NCBI RefSeq assembly: GCF_947494025.1
Contig: NZ_CANLTQ010000002.1
Coordinates: 124,001 to 188,000, forward strand
Source of the DNA: an uncultured Jannaschia sp.
GTDB lineage: Bacteria; Pseudomonadota; Alphaproteobacteria; Rhodobacterales; Rhodobacteraceae
DNA: 64,000 nucleotides
Reading direction: 5' to 3'
Shown: positions 31,550-39,025 of the stretch, piece by piece
Layout: each line of letters begins with the position of its first letter
Position numbering within the stretch: position 1 is the stretch's first letter
Made by a program: the position numbers and the translations under genes
Notes under the pieces: model-generated
What the model was told of the DNA's origin: nothing
The model's input: only the letters and a program-made list of their open reading frames with translations
Databases searched by the model: none

Positions 31550-32251
31550 ATGCTGCCAGAGCTCGTCCCGACCCTGACGCGCGACCCGTCCGAGGTCGCC
31601 GCCGCGCACGCGCTGCGCCGGGCCTGCTTCGTCGACGAACTCGGCGCGGAGGCGGAGGCCGACGCCTTCGACGACGCCGCCGACCATCTCGTGCTGCGCG
31701 ACCGGGCGCAGCCGCAGCTCGGGGTGGTGGCCACGCTGCGGATCGCGGAGGGGACGGACTACACCGCGCGGGAGTTCGACCTTTCGCGGCTCCGCGCCTC
31801 GGGTCGGTCCGTGGCGGAGGCGGGACGCGCCTGCGTCCACCGGGACTACCGCAACGGGATTGCCGGCCTCGTCCTTTTCACTGCGCTTCTGCGCCGGATG
31901 CGGGCCCGGGGCGTCGGCTATCTCGTCGGCACGGCCTCCTTCGGCGGGGCCGATCCCGGCGCGCACATGCCGGCCCTGTGCCGCCTGCGCATGGAGGCGT
32001 CCGCGCCCCGCGCCATCGCGCCCGTGGCTCGCGGTCCCGGCGCCGTCGCGATCCGGGGCGAGGCGCCGCGCAGCGCGATGCGGCACGTGCCGTCGCTCAT
32101 CAAGACCTACCTGCGCGCCGGGGCCGTCGTGGGCGACGGGGCCTATGTCGACCGGGCTTTCAACACCGTGGACGTGTGCATGGTGCTCGAACCGGCCCGG
32201 GCGCGGCTGCCGGACGCGCTGCTTCGCGACATCGCGGCGATCGCCCGTTGA
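31550..32251 (+). CDS. olsB: L-ornithine N-alpha-acyltransferase (OlsB)
   Basis: Transfers a 3-hydroxyacyl chain from ACP to ornithine, the first step of ornithine-lipid synthesis. 233 residues of GNAT type with the PlsC/OlsB-family motifs LRRACFVDELGAE, DHLVLRD, VATLRI, EAGRACVHRDYRNG, and a late RHVPSLIKTYLRAGAVVGDGAYVDRAFNTVDVCMVL core (LIKTYLRAGA). The identification is strengthened by the acyltransferase gene olsA, whose TTG start overlaps this stop (TTGA). Ornithine lipids replace phospholipids when phosphate is scarce. Confidence 0.88.
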   Translation: MLPELVPTLTRDPSEVAAAHALRRACFVDELGAEAEADAFDDAADHLVLRDRAQPQLGVVATLRIAEGTDYTAREFDLSRLRASGRSVAEAGRACVHRDYRNGIAGLVLFTALLRRMRARGVGYLVGTASFGGADPGAHMPALCRLRMEASAPRAIAPVARGPGAVAIRGEAPRSAMRHVPSLIKTYLRAGAVVGDGAYVDRAFNTVDVCMVLEPARARLPDALLRDIAAIAR

Positions 32252-33105
32252 CCTGGGACGGGGCGCCGCCGCCGCCGCAGCCGCGCCCGCTCGGCCCGCG
32301 CGACGCAGTGCGGATCGTCCGGCGGGGCGTGCCGCTGGCCCTGCTGCTCCTCGGAGGGCTTCTTCTCACGCTGCTGCTGCGCCTCGCGGAGCGGCCGCTC
32401 TTCGGTCTGCGTCGGCCGGTCACGCCCTTTGTCACCCGTGGCGTCTGTCGCACGGCCTTTGCGATCCTCGGCATGGGGCGGGAGGTGCGGGGCCCGGTGA
32501 TGGAAGGGGTGGGCGCGGCGGTCGCGAACCACGTCTCATGGCTCGACATCTTCGCGCTGAACGCCTCGAAACGGATCTACTTCGTGTCCAAGTCCGAGGT
32601 GTCCGGCTGGCCGTTCATAGGCTGGCTCGCCCGCGCGACCGGCACGGTGTTCATCCGCCGCGACCCGCGCGAGGCGCGCGCGCAGCGGACGATGTTCGAG
32701 GCACGCCTCAGGGCCGGGCACCGGCTGATGTTCTTTCCCGAAGGGACGAGCACCGACGGCCGCCGTGTCCTGCGGTTCAAGCCGACCCTCTTCGCCGCGT
32801 TCTTCTCCCCCGGCCTGCCCGCGATGCAGGTGCAGCCGGTCACGCTTGCCTACCATTCGCCGGAGGGCGAGCCCGAAACGTTCTACGGCTGGTGGGGCGA
32901 TCAGGATTTCGGGCCGCACCTCCTGCGGGTGCTGGCCTGTCCGCGTCACGGCCGGGTCGAGGTCGTCTACCACGCGCCGCTTGCCGTGGCCGACCATCCC
33001 GACCGCAAGGCGCTCGCCCGCGCGGCGGAGGCGGCGGTGCGCGCCGGACTCGGCGCGGCGGGGCGGTCGGCGTCAGGCGCGGAAGAAGGCCGTCAGCTCG
33101 GCTAG
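32248..33105 (+). CDS. olsA: Lyso-ornithine lipid O-acyltransferase (OlsA)
   Basis: 1-acyl-glycerol-3-phosphate-acyltransferase-type enzyme that esterifies lyso-ornithine lipid, the second step of ornithine-lipid synthesis. 285 residues. One membrane helix (PLALLLLGGLLLTLLLRLA); the catalytic HX4D is H95-D100 in NHVSWLD; FFPEGTSTDG is the second signature. The start is a TTG overlapping the olsB stop; the ORF's longer N-terminus is antisense-like reading through olsB in another frame. A GTG about 20 codons in is an alternative. Its last 33 bases overlap the convergent ThiE-like gene. Confidence 0.86.
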   Translation: MTWDGAPPPPQPRPLGPRDAVRIVRRGVPLALLLLGGLLLTLLLRLAERPLFGLRRPVTPFVTRGVCRTAFAILGMGREVRGPVMEGVGAAVANHVSWLDIFALNASKRIYFVSKSEVSGWPFIGWLARATGTVFIRRDPREARAQRTMFEARLRAGHRLMFFPEGTSTDGRRVLRFKPTLFAAFFSPGLPAMQVQPVTLAYHSPEGEPETFYGWWGDQDFGPHLLRVLACPRHGRVEVVYHAPLAVADHPDRKALARAAEAAVRAGLGAAGRSASGAEEGRQLG

Positions 33106-33684
33106 GTGCGCCGCCGGGTCGTCGGCCGTCCAGATCTCCTCGCCGAGCGCGATGAAGTCCGTCACGCCCGCCAGCGCCTCGACCACGTCGGGGCTCAGCG
33201 CGCCCTCGGCCACGACCGGCAGCTCGATCGTCTCCGACCACCAGGCGAAGAGCTCGGGCTCCGCCCGCTCGCCGGTGCCAAGCGCGGTCGCACCGACCGG
33301 CCCGAAGGACACGTAGTCCGCGCCGGCCTCGCCCGCGTTCATCCCCTCGTGCCGCGACGTGCCACAGAAGGCCCCGATGATCGGGTCCGGTCCCCAATCG
33401 GCCCGCAGCTTCCGGATCGGGCGCGGGTCGGACAGATGCACCCCGTCGAGGCCCAGCCGTTCCGCCAGCGCGACATGGTCCTTGATCACGAGCGGCACGT
33501 CGAAGCGATGCGCCACCTCGCGGCAGAGATCGGCACCGCGGGTCACGCGATCCTCGTCGCGGGAGGCGAGGTCGAGGCGCAGGCAGGCGATCTCCGCCCG
33601 ATCCAGTACGCGGGCGAGGCGGTCCCCGAAAGCCGCGTCGATCTCCGGCGGGGTCACGAGATAGATCTGCGGCATGTCGGTCAT
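33073..33684 (-). CDS. Divergent thiamine-phosphate-synthase-like (ThiE/TenI) barrel protein
   Basis: 203-residue TIM barrel of the ThiE/TenI family: IYLVTPPE start, LVIKDHVALAERLGLDGVHLSD, IGAFCGTSRHEGMNAGEAGADYVSFGPV. Several features of active thiamine-phosphate synthase are altered: the usual QLR becomes LRLD, GVHLGQ becomes GVHLSD, the PTxTK phosphate-loop lysine region reads GATALGTGE, and the final barrel strand is changed. It may not make thiamine phosphate. Start at 33684 with aaagga upstream; no other thi gene or TPP riboswitch is nearby. It overlaps olsA by 33 bases tail to tail and is divergent from trmJ. Confidence 0.7.
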   Translation of the reverse strand: MTDMPQIYLVTPPEIDAAFGDRLARVLDRAEIACLRLDLASRDEDRVTRGADLCREVAHRFDVPLVIKDHVALAERLGLDGVHLSDPRPIRKLRADWGPDPIIGAFCGTSRHEGMNAGEAGADYVSFGPVGATALGTGERAEPELFAWWSETIELPVVAEGALSPDVVEALAGVTDFIALGEEIWTADDPAAHLAELTAFFRA

Positions 33685-33827
33685 CGAGCGTCCTTTCGTC
33701 CGCCCGAGTAGCGAGAGGCGGGGGAGGCCGCAAGCCGGGCGAATGTTGCGCTGCCCCATCGCCGGCTGTAGGCCCCGCGGATGCGGGCGGGGACCAGTGC
33801 GGACCCGGACCCCATCGACGCAAGGTT

Positions 33828-34625
33828 ATGCAGGTGAACGGGACATTGGCGACGCCCCTCGAAGACCCCCGCGCGGCGAACGCCGAGGCGCCTCCCACGC
33901 CCCCGGCCTTCGTGCTCGTGCGTCCGCAGATGGGCGAGAATATCGGCGCCTCCGCCCGCGCCATGCTCAATTTCGGCCTCGGGCACATGCGCGTCGTCGC
34001 CCCTCGCGACGGCTGGCCCAACGAGCGGGCCGTGGCGCTGGCCTCCGGCGCGGGGCGGGTGCTCGACCGCGCGCGGCTGTCGGACACGACGGCCGAGGCG
34101 GTGGCCGATTGCACCATGGTTTTCGCGACCACCGCCCGCGACCGCGACCTGACCAAGCCGGTCTTCTCGCCCGAGGCCGCGATGGCCGAGGCGCGAACGC
34201 GCGGCGCGCGGGGGGAGCGCGTGGCGATCCTCTTCGGTCCCGAGCGGACCGGGCTCGAGAACGACGACGTGGCCCGCGCCGACGCCATCGTCAGCGTGCC
34301 GACGAACCCGGCCTTCGCCTCGCTCAACCTCGCGCAATGCGTGCTGCTGATGGGCTACGAATGGCGCCGGGCGACAAACGCGCCGGCGCCGGTGGAGGTC
34401 GCGATGGCGGGGACGGAGTGGGCCAGCCATGCCGAACGCGACGCGCTCGTGGCGCATTACGAGGAGCGGCTGGACGCGGCGGGGTTCTTCTTTCCCGAGG
34501 GCAAGGCCGCGGCGATGAAGGTGAACCTTCGGAACCTCTGGTCGCGGATGCCGCTCACCCGTGCGGACGTGCAAATCTTCCACGGCATGATGCGGCAGAT
34601 GGTGCGATGGAAAGAGCGCGGCTGA
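33828..34625 (+). CDS. trmJ: tRNA/rRNA 2'-O-methyltransferase, TrmJ-type
   Basis: SPOUT-fold methyltransferase, 265 residues; TrmJ methylates the 2'-OH of tRNA position 32. FVLVRPQMGENIGASARAMLNFGLGHMRVVAPRDGWPN opens the fold (core QMGENIGASARAM); ILFGPERTGLENDDVARADAIVSVPTNPAFASLNLAQCV (cores FGPERTGL and NPAFASLNL) contains the knot and SAM-binding signatures. A C-terminal helical part follows (VQIFHGMMRQMVRW). A GTG two codons downstream is an alternative start. It is followed by ctaA after 36 bases. Confidence 0.85.
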   Translation: MQVNGTLATPLEDPRAANAEAPPTPPAFVLVRPQMGENIGASARAMLNFGLGHMRVVAPRDGWPNERAVALASGAGRVLDRARLSDTTAEAVADCTMVFATTARDRDLTKPVFSPEAAMAEARTRGARGERVAILFGPERTGLENDDVARADAIVSVPTNPAFASLNLAQCVLLMGYEWRRATNAPAPVEVAMAGTEWASHAERDALVAHYEERLDAAGFFFPEGKAAAMKVNLRNLWSRMPLTRADVQIFHGMMRQMVRWKERG

Positions 34626-34661
34626 GCGCATAGCTGACGCCGCGCAAGGACGGAGACGGAC

Positions 34662-35792
34662 ATGGCGAAACGTGCGATATTCCAGGACGTTCAGGGTGCG
34701 GAGCGTCCCGCGGCGCGGACCGGCGGGATCGACGCCAAGCGGCGCGGTGCGCGGGGCGCGGTGCGGATCTGGCTTGCCGTGCTTTTCGTGCTCGTCGTGA
34801 CGATGATCACCGTGGGCGGACTGACCCGGCTCACCGATTCCGGCCTGTCGATCACCGAGTGGAGGCCCGTCACCGGGGCGCTGCCGCCGATGAGCGCGAC
34901 GGCGTGGGAGGCGGAGTTCGAGCTTTACCGGCAGATCCCGGAATACGAGCTGCAGAACGCGGGCATGTCGCTCGCGGAGTTCAAAACGATCTACTGGTGG
35001 GAATGGGGCCACCGGCAGCTTGGCCGGGTGATCGGACTTGTCTGGCTTCTGGGCTTCGCGGGTCTGCTCGCGACCCGGAAGATGCCGCCGGGCTGGACCG
35101 GCCGGCTCGCCGGGCTGGGCGTTCTGGGCGGGCTGCAGGGCGCGATCGGCTGGTGGATGGTGTCGAGCGGGCTGGAGGGCACGATGACGGACGTCGCCTC
35201 CTACCGCTTGGCCACGCATCTGGGCCTCGCCTTCGCGATCCTGTCGCTGATCGCGTGGTACATGCTGTCGATGTCGCGGGCGGATGCCGCGCTCCTGCAG
35301 GCCCGCCGCCTGGCGGAGCCGCGTCTGATGCGGGCCGGAGCGTGGCTGATCGGCCTCGTCTTCGTGCAGATCCTGATCGGCGCGCTCGTCGCGGGGCTCG
35401 ATGCGGGGCGCAATTACACCGACTGGCCGCTGATGGCGGGAGCGTTCCTGCCACCCGCCATGTGGGAGATCGCGCCGTGGTGGCGCAACCTGTTCGAGAA
35501 CGACGGCACCGTGCAGTTCTTCCACCGCATCACGGGCTATGCCGTGCTTGCCGCCACGATCTATGTCTGGTGGCAGGCCCGCCAGTCGGCGAACCGCAAG
35601 ACGCGCGTGGCCTTCGCGGGCGTGATGCACATGGCAATCGTACAGATGCTGCTTGGCATCGTCACCGTTCTCTACGGCGCGCCGTGGCACTTCGCGATCC
35701 TGCACCAGTTCGGCGCGGTGATCCTGATCTGCCTCGCGGTCCGCGCCCGCCACCGCGCGAAATATCCCCTGCCGCAATCCGTGAGGAGCTGA
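34662..35792 (+). CDS. ctaA: Heme A synthase
   Basis: Converts heme O to heme A for aa3-type cytochrome oxidase. 376 residues, eight membrane helices. Family motifs are GGLTRLTDSGLSITEWRPVTGALPP (core), EFKTIYWWEWGHRQLGRVIG with the first heme-ligand histidine, RLATHLGLA, GALVAGLDAGRNYTDWPLM, FFHRITGYAV and HFAILHQFGA. Together these give the conserved histidines of the N- and C-terminal four-helix bundles. The M32 peptidase gene starts one base after its stop. Confidence 0.95.
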   Translation: MAKRAIFQDVQGAERPAARTGGIDAKRRGARGAVRIWLAVLFVLVVTMITVGGLTRLTDSGLSITEWRPVTGALPPMSATAWEAEFELYRQIPEYELQNAGMSLAEFKTIYWWEWGHRQLGRVIGLVWLLGFAGLLATRKMPPGWTGRLAGLGVLGGLQGAIGWWMVSSGLEGTMTDVASYRLATHLGLAFAILSLIAWYMLSMSRADAALLQARRLAEPRLMRAGAWLIGLVFVQILIGALVAGLDAGRNYTDWPLMAGAFLPPAMWEIAPWWRNLFENDGTVQFFHRITGYAVLAATIYVWWQARQSANRKTRVAFAGVMHMAIVQMLLGIVTVLYGAPWHFAILHQFGAVILICLAVRARHRAKYPLPQSVRS

Positions 35793-35793
35793 C

Positions 35794-37260
35794 ATGCCGG
35801 CCTACGACGATCTGATGGCGTTCCAGCGCACCACGCAGGCGCTGGGCGAAGTGGCCGGGCGCACCGGCTGGGATCAGGAGACGTTCATGCCGCGCGGGGC
35901 CGCGCCGCAGCGCGCGGAGGAGATGGCCGCGCTGGAGGAGGTGCTGCACGCGCGGCGCACCGATCCGCGTCTCGGCGACTGGCTCAGGGAGGCGCACGCG
36001 CCCGACGCGGCGGCCGACGCCAACCTGCGCGAGATCCGGCGGGTCTACGATCGCAGCCGCAGGGTGCCGGCCCGGCTTGCCGCCGAGCTCGCGCGCGTCA
36101 CCTCGCTGGCGCAGGGGCAATGGGCCACGGCGCGGGTCCACGACGACGCGGCGGCGTTTCTGCCCGTGCTGGCGGAGGTCGTCCGGCTCCGCCGCGAGGA
36201 GGGGGAGGCGCTTGCCGAGGGGGGCGACCCCTACGATGCGCTGATGCAGGATTACGAGCCGGGCGGATCGTCCGACGCGATGGCCGCGATGTTCGACACG
36301 TTGCGCCCCCGGCTCGTGGCGCTGCGCGCCCGGGCGCTCGCGGGGGAGCCCGCGCCAACCGTCAACGGCACCTTCCCCAAGGCCACGCAGCTCGCCCTCG
36401 GCGCCGAGATCGCGGGCGCGTTCGGCTACGACTTCCAGCGCGGGCGGCTGGACCTCGCCGTGCATCCGTTCTCCTCGGGCTCCGGCCTCGACGTTCGGAT
36501 CACGACACGGGTGGACGAGGCCGATCCGTTCAACTGCCTGTACTCGACAATCCACGAGGTCGGTCACGCGGCCTACGAGCAGGGCGTCGATCCCGCCTTC
36601 CTGCTCACGCCAATCGGCCGCGGCGCGAGCATGGGCGTCCACGAGAGCCAGTCGCGCAGCTACGAGAACCAGATGGGCCGGTCGGAGGCCTATTGCGGCT
36701 GGCTCTACGGACGCATGCGGGACATGTTCGGCGATCTCGGCGTCGGCTCGGAGCGGGACTTCTACCGCGCGGTGAATGGCGTCCGATCGGGCTTCATCCG
36801 GACGGAGGCCGACGAGCTGCACTACAACCTCCACATCATGCTGCGTTTCGATCTGGAGCGGGCGCTGATGCGGGGTGAACTGGAGGTGGCCGATCTGGAA
36901 GGGGCGTGGAACGATCGCTTCGCCGCCGATTTCGGCGTCGCGGTGGACCGGCCGGCGCACGGCTTCATGCAGGACGTGCACTGGTCGGTCGGCCTGATGG
37001 GCTACTTTCCGACCTATTCGCTGGGCAACCTTTACGCGGGCTGCCTGATGGCCGCGGCGCGGCGGGACGTGACGGGTATCGACGAGGCGCTGGCCAAGGG
37101 CGATCCGTCCCCGGCGACCGGATGGATGCGGGAGCATGTGCAGCGCTACGGGTCGCTGCGGATGCCCACGGAGACCGTGGCGCATGCCACGGGCGAGGCG
37201 CCGTCGGCGGAACCGCTGCTCGCTTATCTCGAGGCGAAGTTCACCGACCTCTATCCCTGA
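35794..37260 (+). CDS. M32-family metallocarboxypeptidase
   Basis: Zinc carboxypeptidase of the thermostable Taq type, 488 residues, usual length. Zinc motif HEVGH at 254-258 in YSTIHEVGHAAYEQG; second-ligand region GVHESQSRSYENQMGRS; LDLAVHPFSSG and IRTEADELHYNLHIMLRFDLE are further M32 signatures. Probably cytoplasmic, no signal peptide, trimming C-terminal residues from peptides. It lies one base after ctaA; no functional link to heme is known. It converges on soeC. Confidence 0.93.
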   Translation: MPAYDDLMAFQRTTQALGEVAGRTGWDQETFMPRGAAPQRAEEMAALEEVLHARRTDPRLGDWLREAHAPDAAADANLREIRRVYDRSRRVPARLAAELARVTSLAQGQWATARVHDDAAAFLPVLAEVVRLRREEGEALAEGGDPYDALMQDYEPGGSSDAMAAMFDTLRPRLVALRARALAGEPAPTVNGTFPKATQLALGAEIAGAFGYDFQRGRLDLAVHPFSSGSGLDVRITTRVDEADPFNCLYSTIHEVGHAAYEQGVDPAFLLTPIGRGASMGVHESQSRSYENQMGRSEAYCGWLYGRMRDMFGDLGVGSERDFYRAVNGVRSGFIRTEADELHYNLHIMLRFDLERALMRGELEVADLEGAWNDRFAADFGVAVDRPAHGFMQDVHWSVGLMGYFPTYSLGNLYAGCLMAAARRDVTGIDEALAKGDPSPATGWMREHVQRYGSLRMPTETVAHATGEAPSAEPLLAYLEAKFTDLYP

Positions 37261-37265
37261 TCCGC

Positions 37266-37284
37266 ACGCCGGTCAGGCCGGCGT
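37266..37284. terminator. Hairpin over the soeC stop codon
   Basis: ACGCCGG (37266-37272) and CCGGCGT (37278-37284) form a perfect 7-bp stem with loop TCAGG in the gap between the converging M32 peptidase and soeC genes; the loop contains the soeC stop. No T-run is present. Confidence 0.3.
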
Positions 37285-38181
37285 CCGTTCCGAGGCATTG
37301 GCGGTCATGTTGCCGTGCGCGCCGTAATAAAGGCCGACGACATGCTCTGCCTCCGCGAAAAAGAGCCAGCGCTGCACCGCCATCCCGGCCAGATAGCTCA
37401 GGACCGCGACGGCCGCGCTGACGTGATGCGCGCCAAGGACGAGGAGAACGAGGAGAGGCAGGACGACCATCAGGCCCATCGCGATCACGCGGAGCTTCAC
37501 CGCGTGGCGGCGGCCGATCTGATAGACCATTTCCCGCGTCAGGTAGTTCTCGCCGGTATGCGGCTTTTCCCAGAGCTTCACGCGCCCCTCGAGCCGCGTG
37601 GCCGTTTCCAGCGTGGAGCCGACCTCGCCGAAGCGCCGGTCGCCTTTCCACCAGTGCCAGAGTACCACGATGCCCAGTAGCGCGAGGAGGAGGATGGCGG
37701 CCGTCGCGTTCCCCGACAGGAGCGCGCCGCCGGCGAGCGAGGCGACGAGGAACAGGACCGGCGTGGCCCACTGGTTCCATCGCGGCACGGCGCGCAGCTG
37801 CGTATAGATCATCGAGGTCGTGTAGACCGTGAAGAGCGACAGCGCCGCGCCGAGCCAGCCGAGCGGGGCAAGGGTGAGGCCGAAGAAGACCTGCCCGGCG
37901 GCGTAGAGGCCCATGACGACGAGGGACAGAACCGCCGCCCATGCTTCCCGCGACAGCCAGGAAGAGCGCCACTGGCTGTAGCTGCGCCAGGCGTTCTTGC
38001 GGTTCTTCAGGTGGAAGACCGAGGAGAGGAGCCCGATCACCGTGAGGCCGAAGGCGATCAGGTAGAAGACGAAGGCGACCCGACCCTCGACCGCCGGCAG
38101 GCCCAGGCCGAGAAAGATCAGGAGGCCGAAGCCCGCGCCCGACAGGGTGGAGAAGATGATGACGCTGGGAGCGGGGTGCAT
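37273..38181 (-). CDS. soeC: Sulfite dehydrogenase membrane anchor SoeC (DmsC/NrfD-like)
   Basis: 302-residue membrane subunit with about eight helices, DmsC-like, anchoring the SoeAB catalytic dimer and handing electrons to the quinone pool. Helices run from IIFSTLSGAGFGLLIFLGLG to VVLPLLVLLVLGAH and VLSYLAGMAVQRWLFF. Assignment to sulfite oxidation comes from position: it directly abuts soeB (stop and start adjacent), and the operon begins with xsc. On sequence alone it could be any DmsC-type anchor. Confidence 0.85.
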   Translation of the reverse strand: MHPAPSVIIFSTLSGAGFGLLIFLGLGLPAVEGRVAFVFYLIAFGLTVIGLLSSVFHLKNRKNAWRSYSQWRSSWLSREAWAAVLSLVVMGLYAAGQVFFGLTLAPLGWLGAALSLFTVYTTSMIYTQLRAVPRWNQWATPVLFLVASLAGGALLSGNATAAILLLALLGIVVLWHWWKGDRRFGEVGSTLETATRLEGRVKLWEKPHTGENYLTREMVYQIGRRHAVKLRVIAMGLMVVLPLLVLLVLGAHHVSAAVAVLSYLAGMAVQRWLFFAEAEHVVGLYYGAHGNMTANASERTPA

Positions 38182-38943
38182 TCAGAGCCGCTCCAGCGCG
38201 CCGTCGAGCCATTTCAGGAAGCCCTGCGGCTCCTCCGCGACGGGGGCGAGCCAGGGGGCGAGGATGTCCTCGTCGCCCGTCATCTCGGGGGCTTGCAGCC
38301 GATCCTTCGGGCGCGGCGGCAGGTACTGGTTCACGGGTTTCGTGTTCTGTTCGGGCATGAGATCGACGCCGCCGCGCTCTGCCACGAGCCGGCTTACATC
38401 GCTGTCCGGGTCGCCCAGATCGCCGAAATGGCGCGCGCCGGAAGGGCAGGTCCGCACGCAGGCCGGCTGGCGATCCGCTTCGGGCAGGTTCTCGTTGTAG
38501 ATGCGGTCCACGCAGAGCGTACATTTCTTCATGATGCCCGCGGCCATGTCGACCTCGCGCGCGCCGTAGGGACAGGCCCACGCGCAAAGGCCGCAGCCCA
38601 TGCAGGCATCCTCGTTGACGAGCACGATCCCGTCCTCTGCCCGCTTGTAGCTCGCCCCCGTCGGGCAAACCGTGACGCAAGGCGCGTCCTCGCAATGAAG
38701 GCAGGATTTCGGGAAGTGGATCGTCTGCGACGCACCGTGCTCCGGCTCGACCTGATAGGAATGGATACGGTTCAGGAAGGTGCCGGATGCGTCTCCGTAA
38801 GCGTCCTGATCCGACAGCGGCGCCCCGTAATGCTGCGTGTTCCAGCCCTTGCAGGCGATGACGCAGGCATGGCAACCGACACAGGTGTCGAGATCGATCA
38901 CGAGGCCGAGCTTCCGGTCGGTCCTTTCGGGCAAGGCGGTCAT
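38182..38943 (-). CDS. soeB: Sulfite dehydrogenase iron-sulfur subunit SoeB
   Basis: 253-residue electron-transfer subunit of the DmsB/NrfC family. Four cysteine clusters are seen: CVGCHACVIAC, CLHCEDAPCVTVCPTGA, CMGCGLCAWACPYGA, and CTLCVDRI with the late CVRTCPSGA; together they bind four [4Fe-4S] clusters. There is no signal peptide, so it lies on the cytoplasmic face with SoeA. It passes electrons from the molybdenum subunit to SoeC. The gap to soeA is 82 bases, long for this operon. Confidence 0.9.
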   Translation of the reverse strand: MTALPERTDRKLGLVIDLDTCVGCHACVIACKGWNTQHYGAPLSDQDAYGDASGTFLNRIHSYQVEPEHGASQTIHFPKSCLHCEDAPCVTVCPTGASYKRAEDGIVLVNEDACMGCGLCAWACPYGAREVDMAAGIMKKCTLCVDRIYNENLPEADRQPACVRTCPSGARHFGDLGDPDSDVSRLVAERGGVDLMPEQNTKPVNQYLPPRPKDRLQAPEMTGDEDILAPWLAPVAEEPQGFLKWLDGALERL

Positions 38944-39025
38944 GGGCGTGCATCCCTCCTGTCGCGCCGTCGCCGCGGGGTGCGGGCCGCGACGGGGGAA
39001 TGAGTCTCTGGGCCAGGAAGAAGGG

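Noticed and set aside
33685-33827. TPP riboswitch expected before a ThiE-like gene
   Set aside because: No CUGAGA-type core or characteristic stems were found in the short divergent region.
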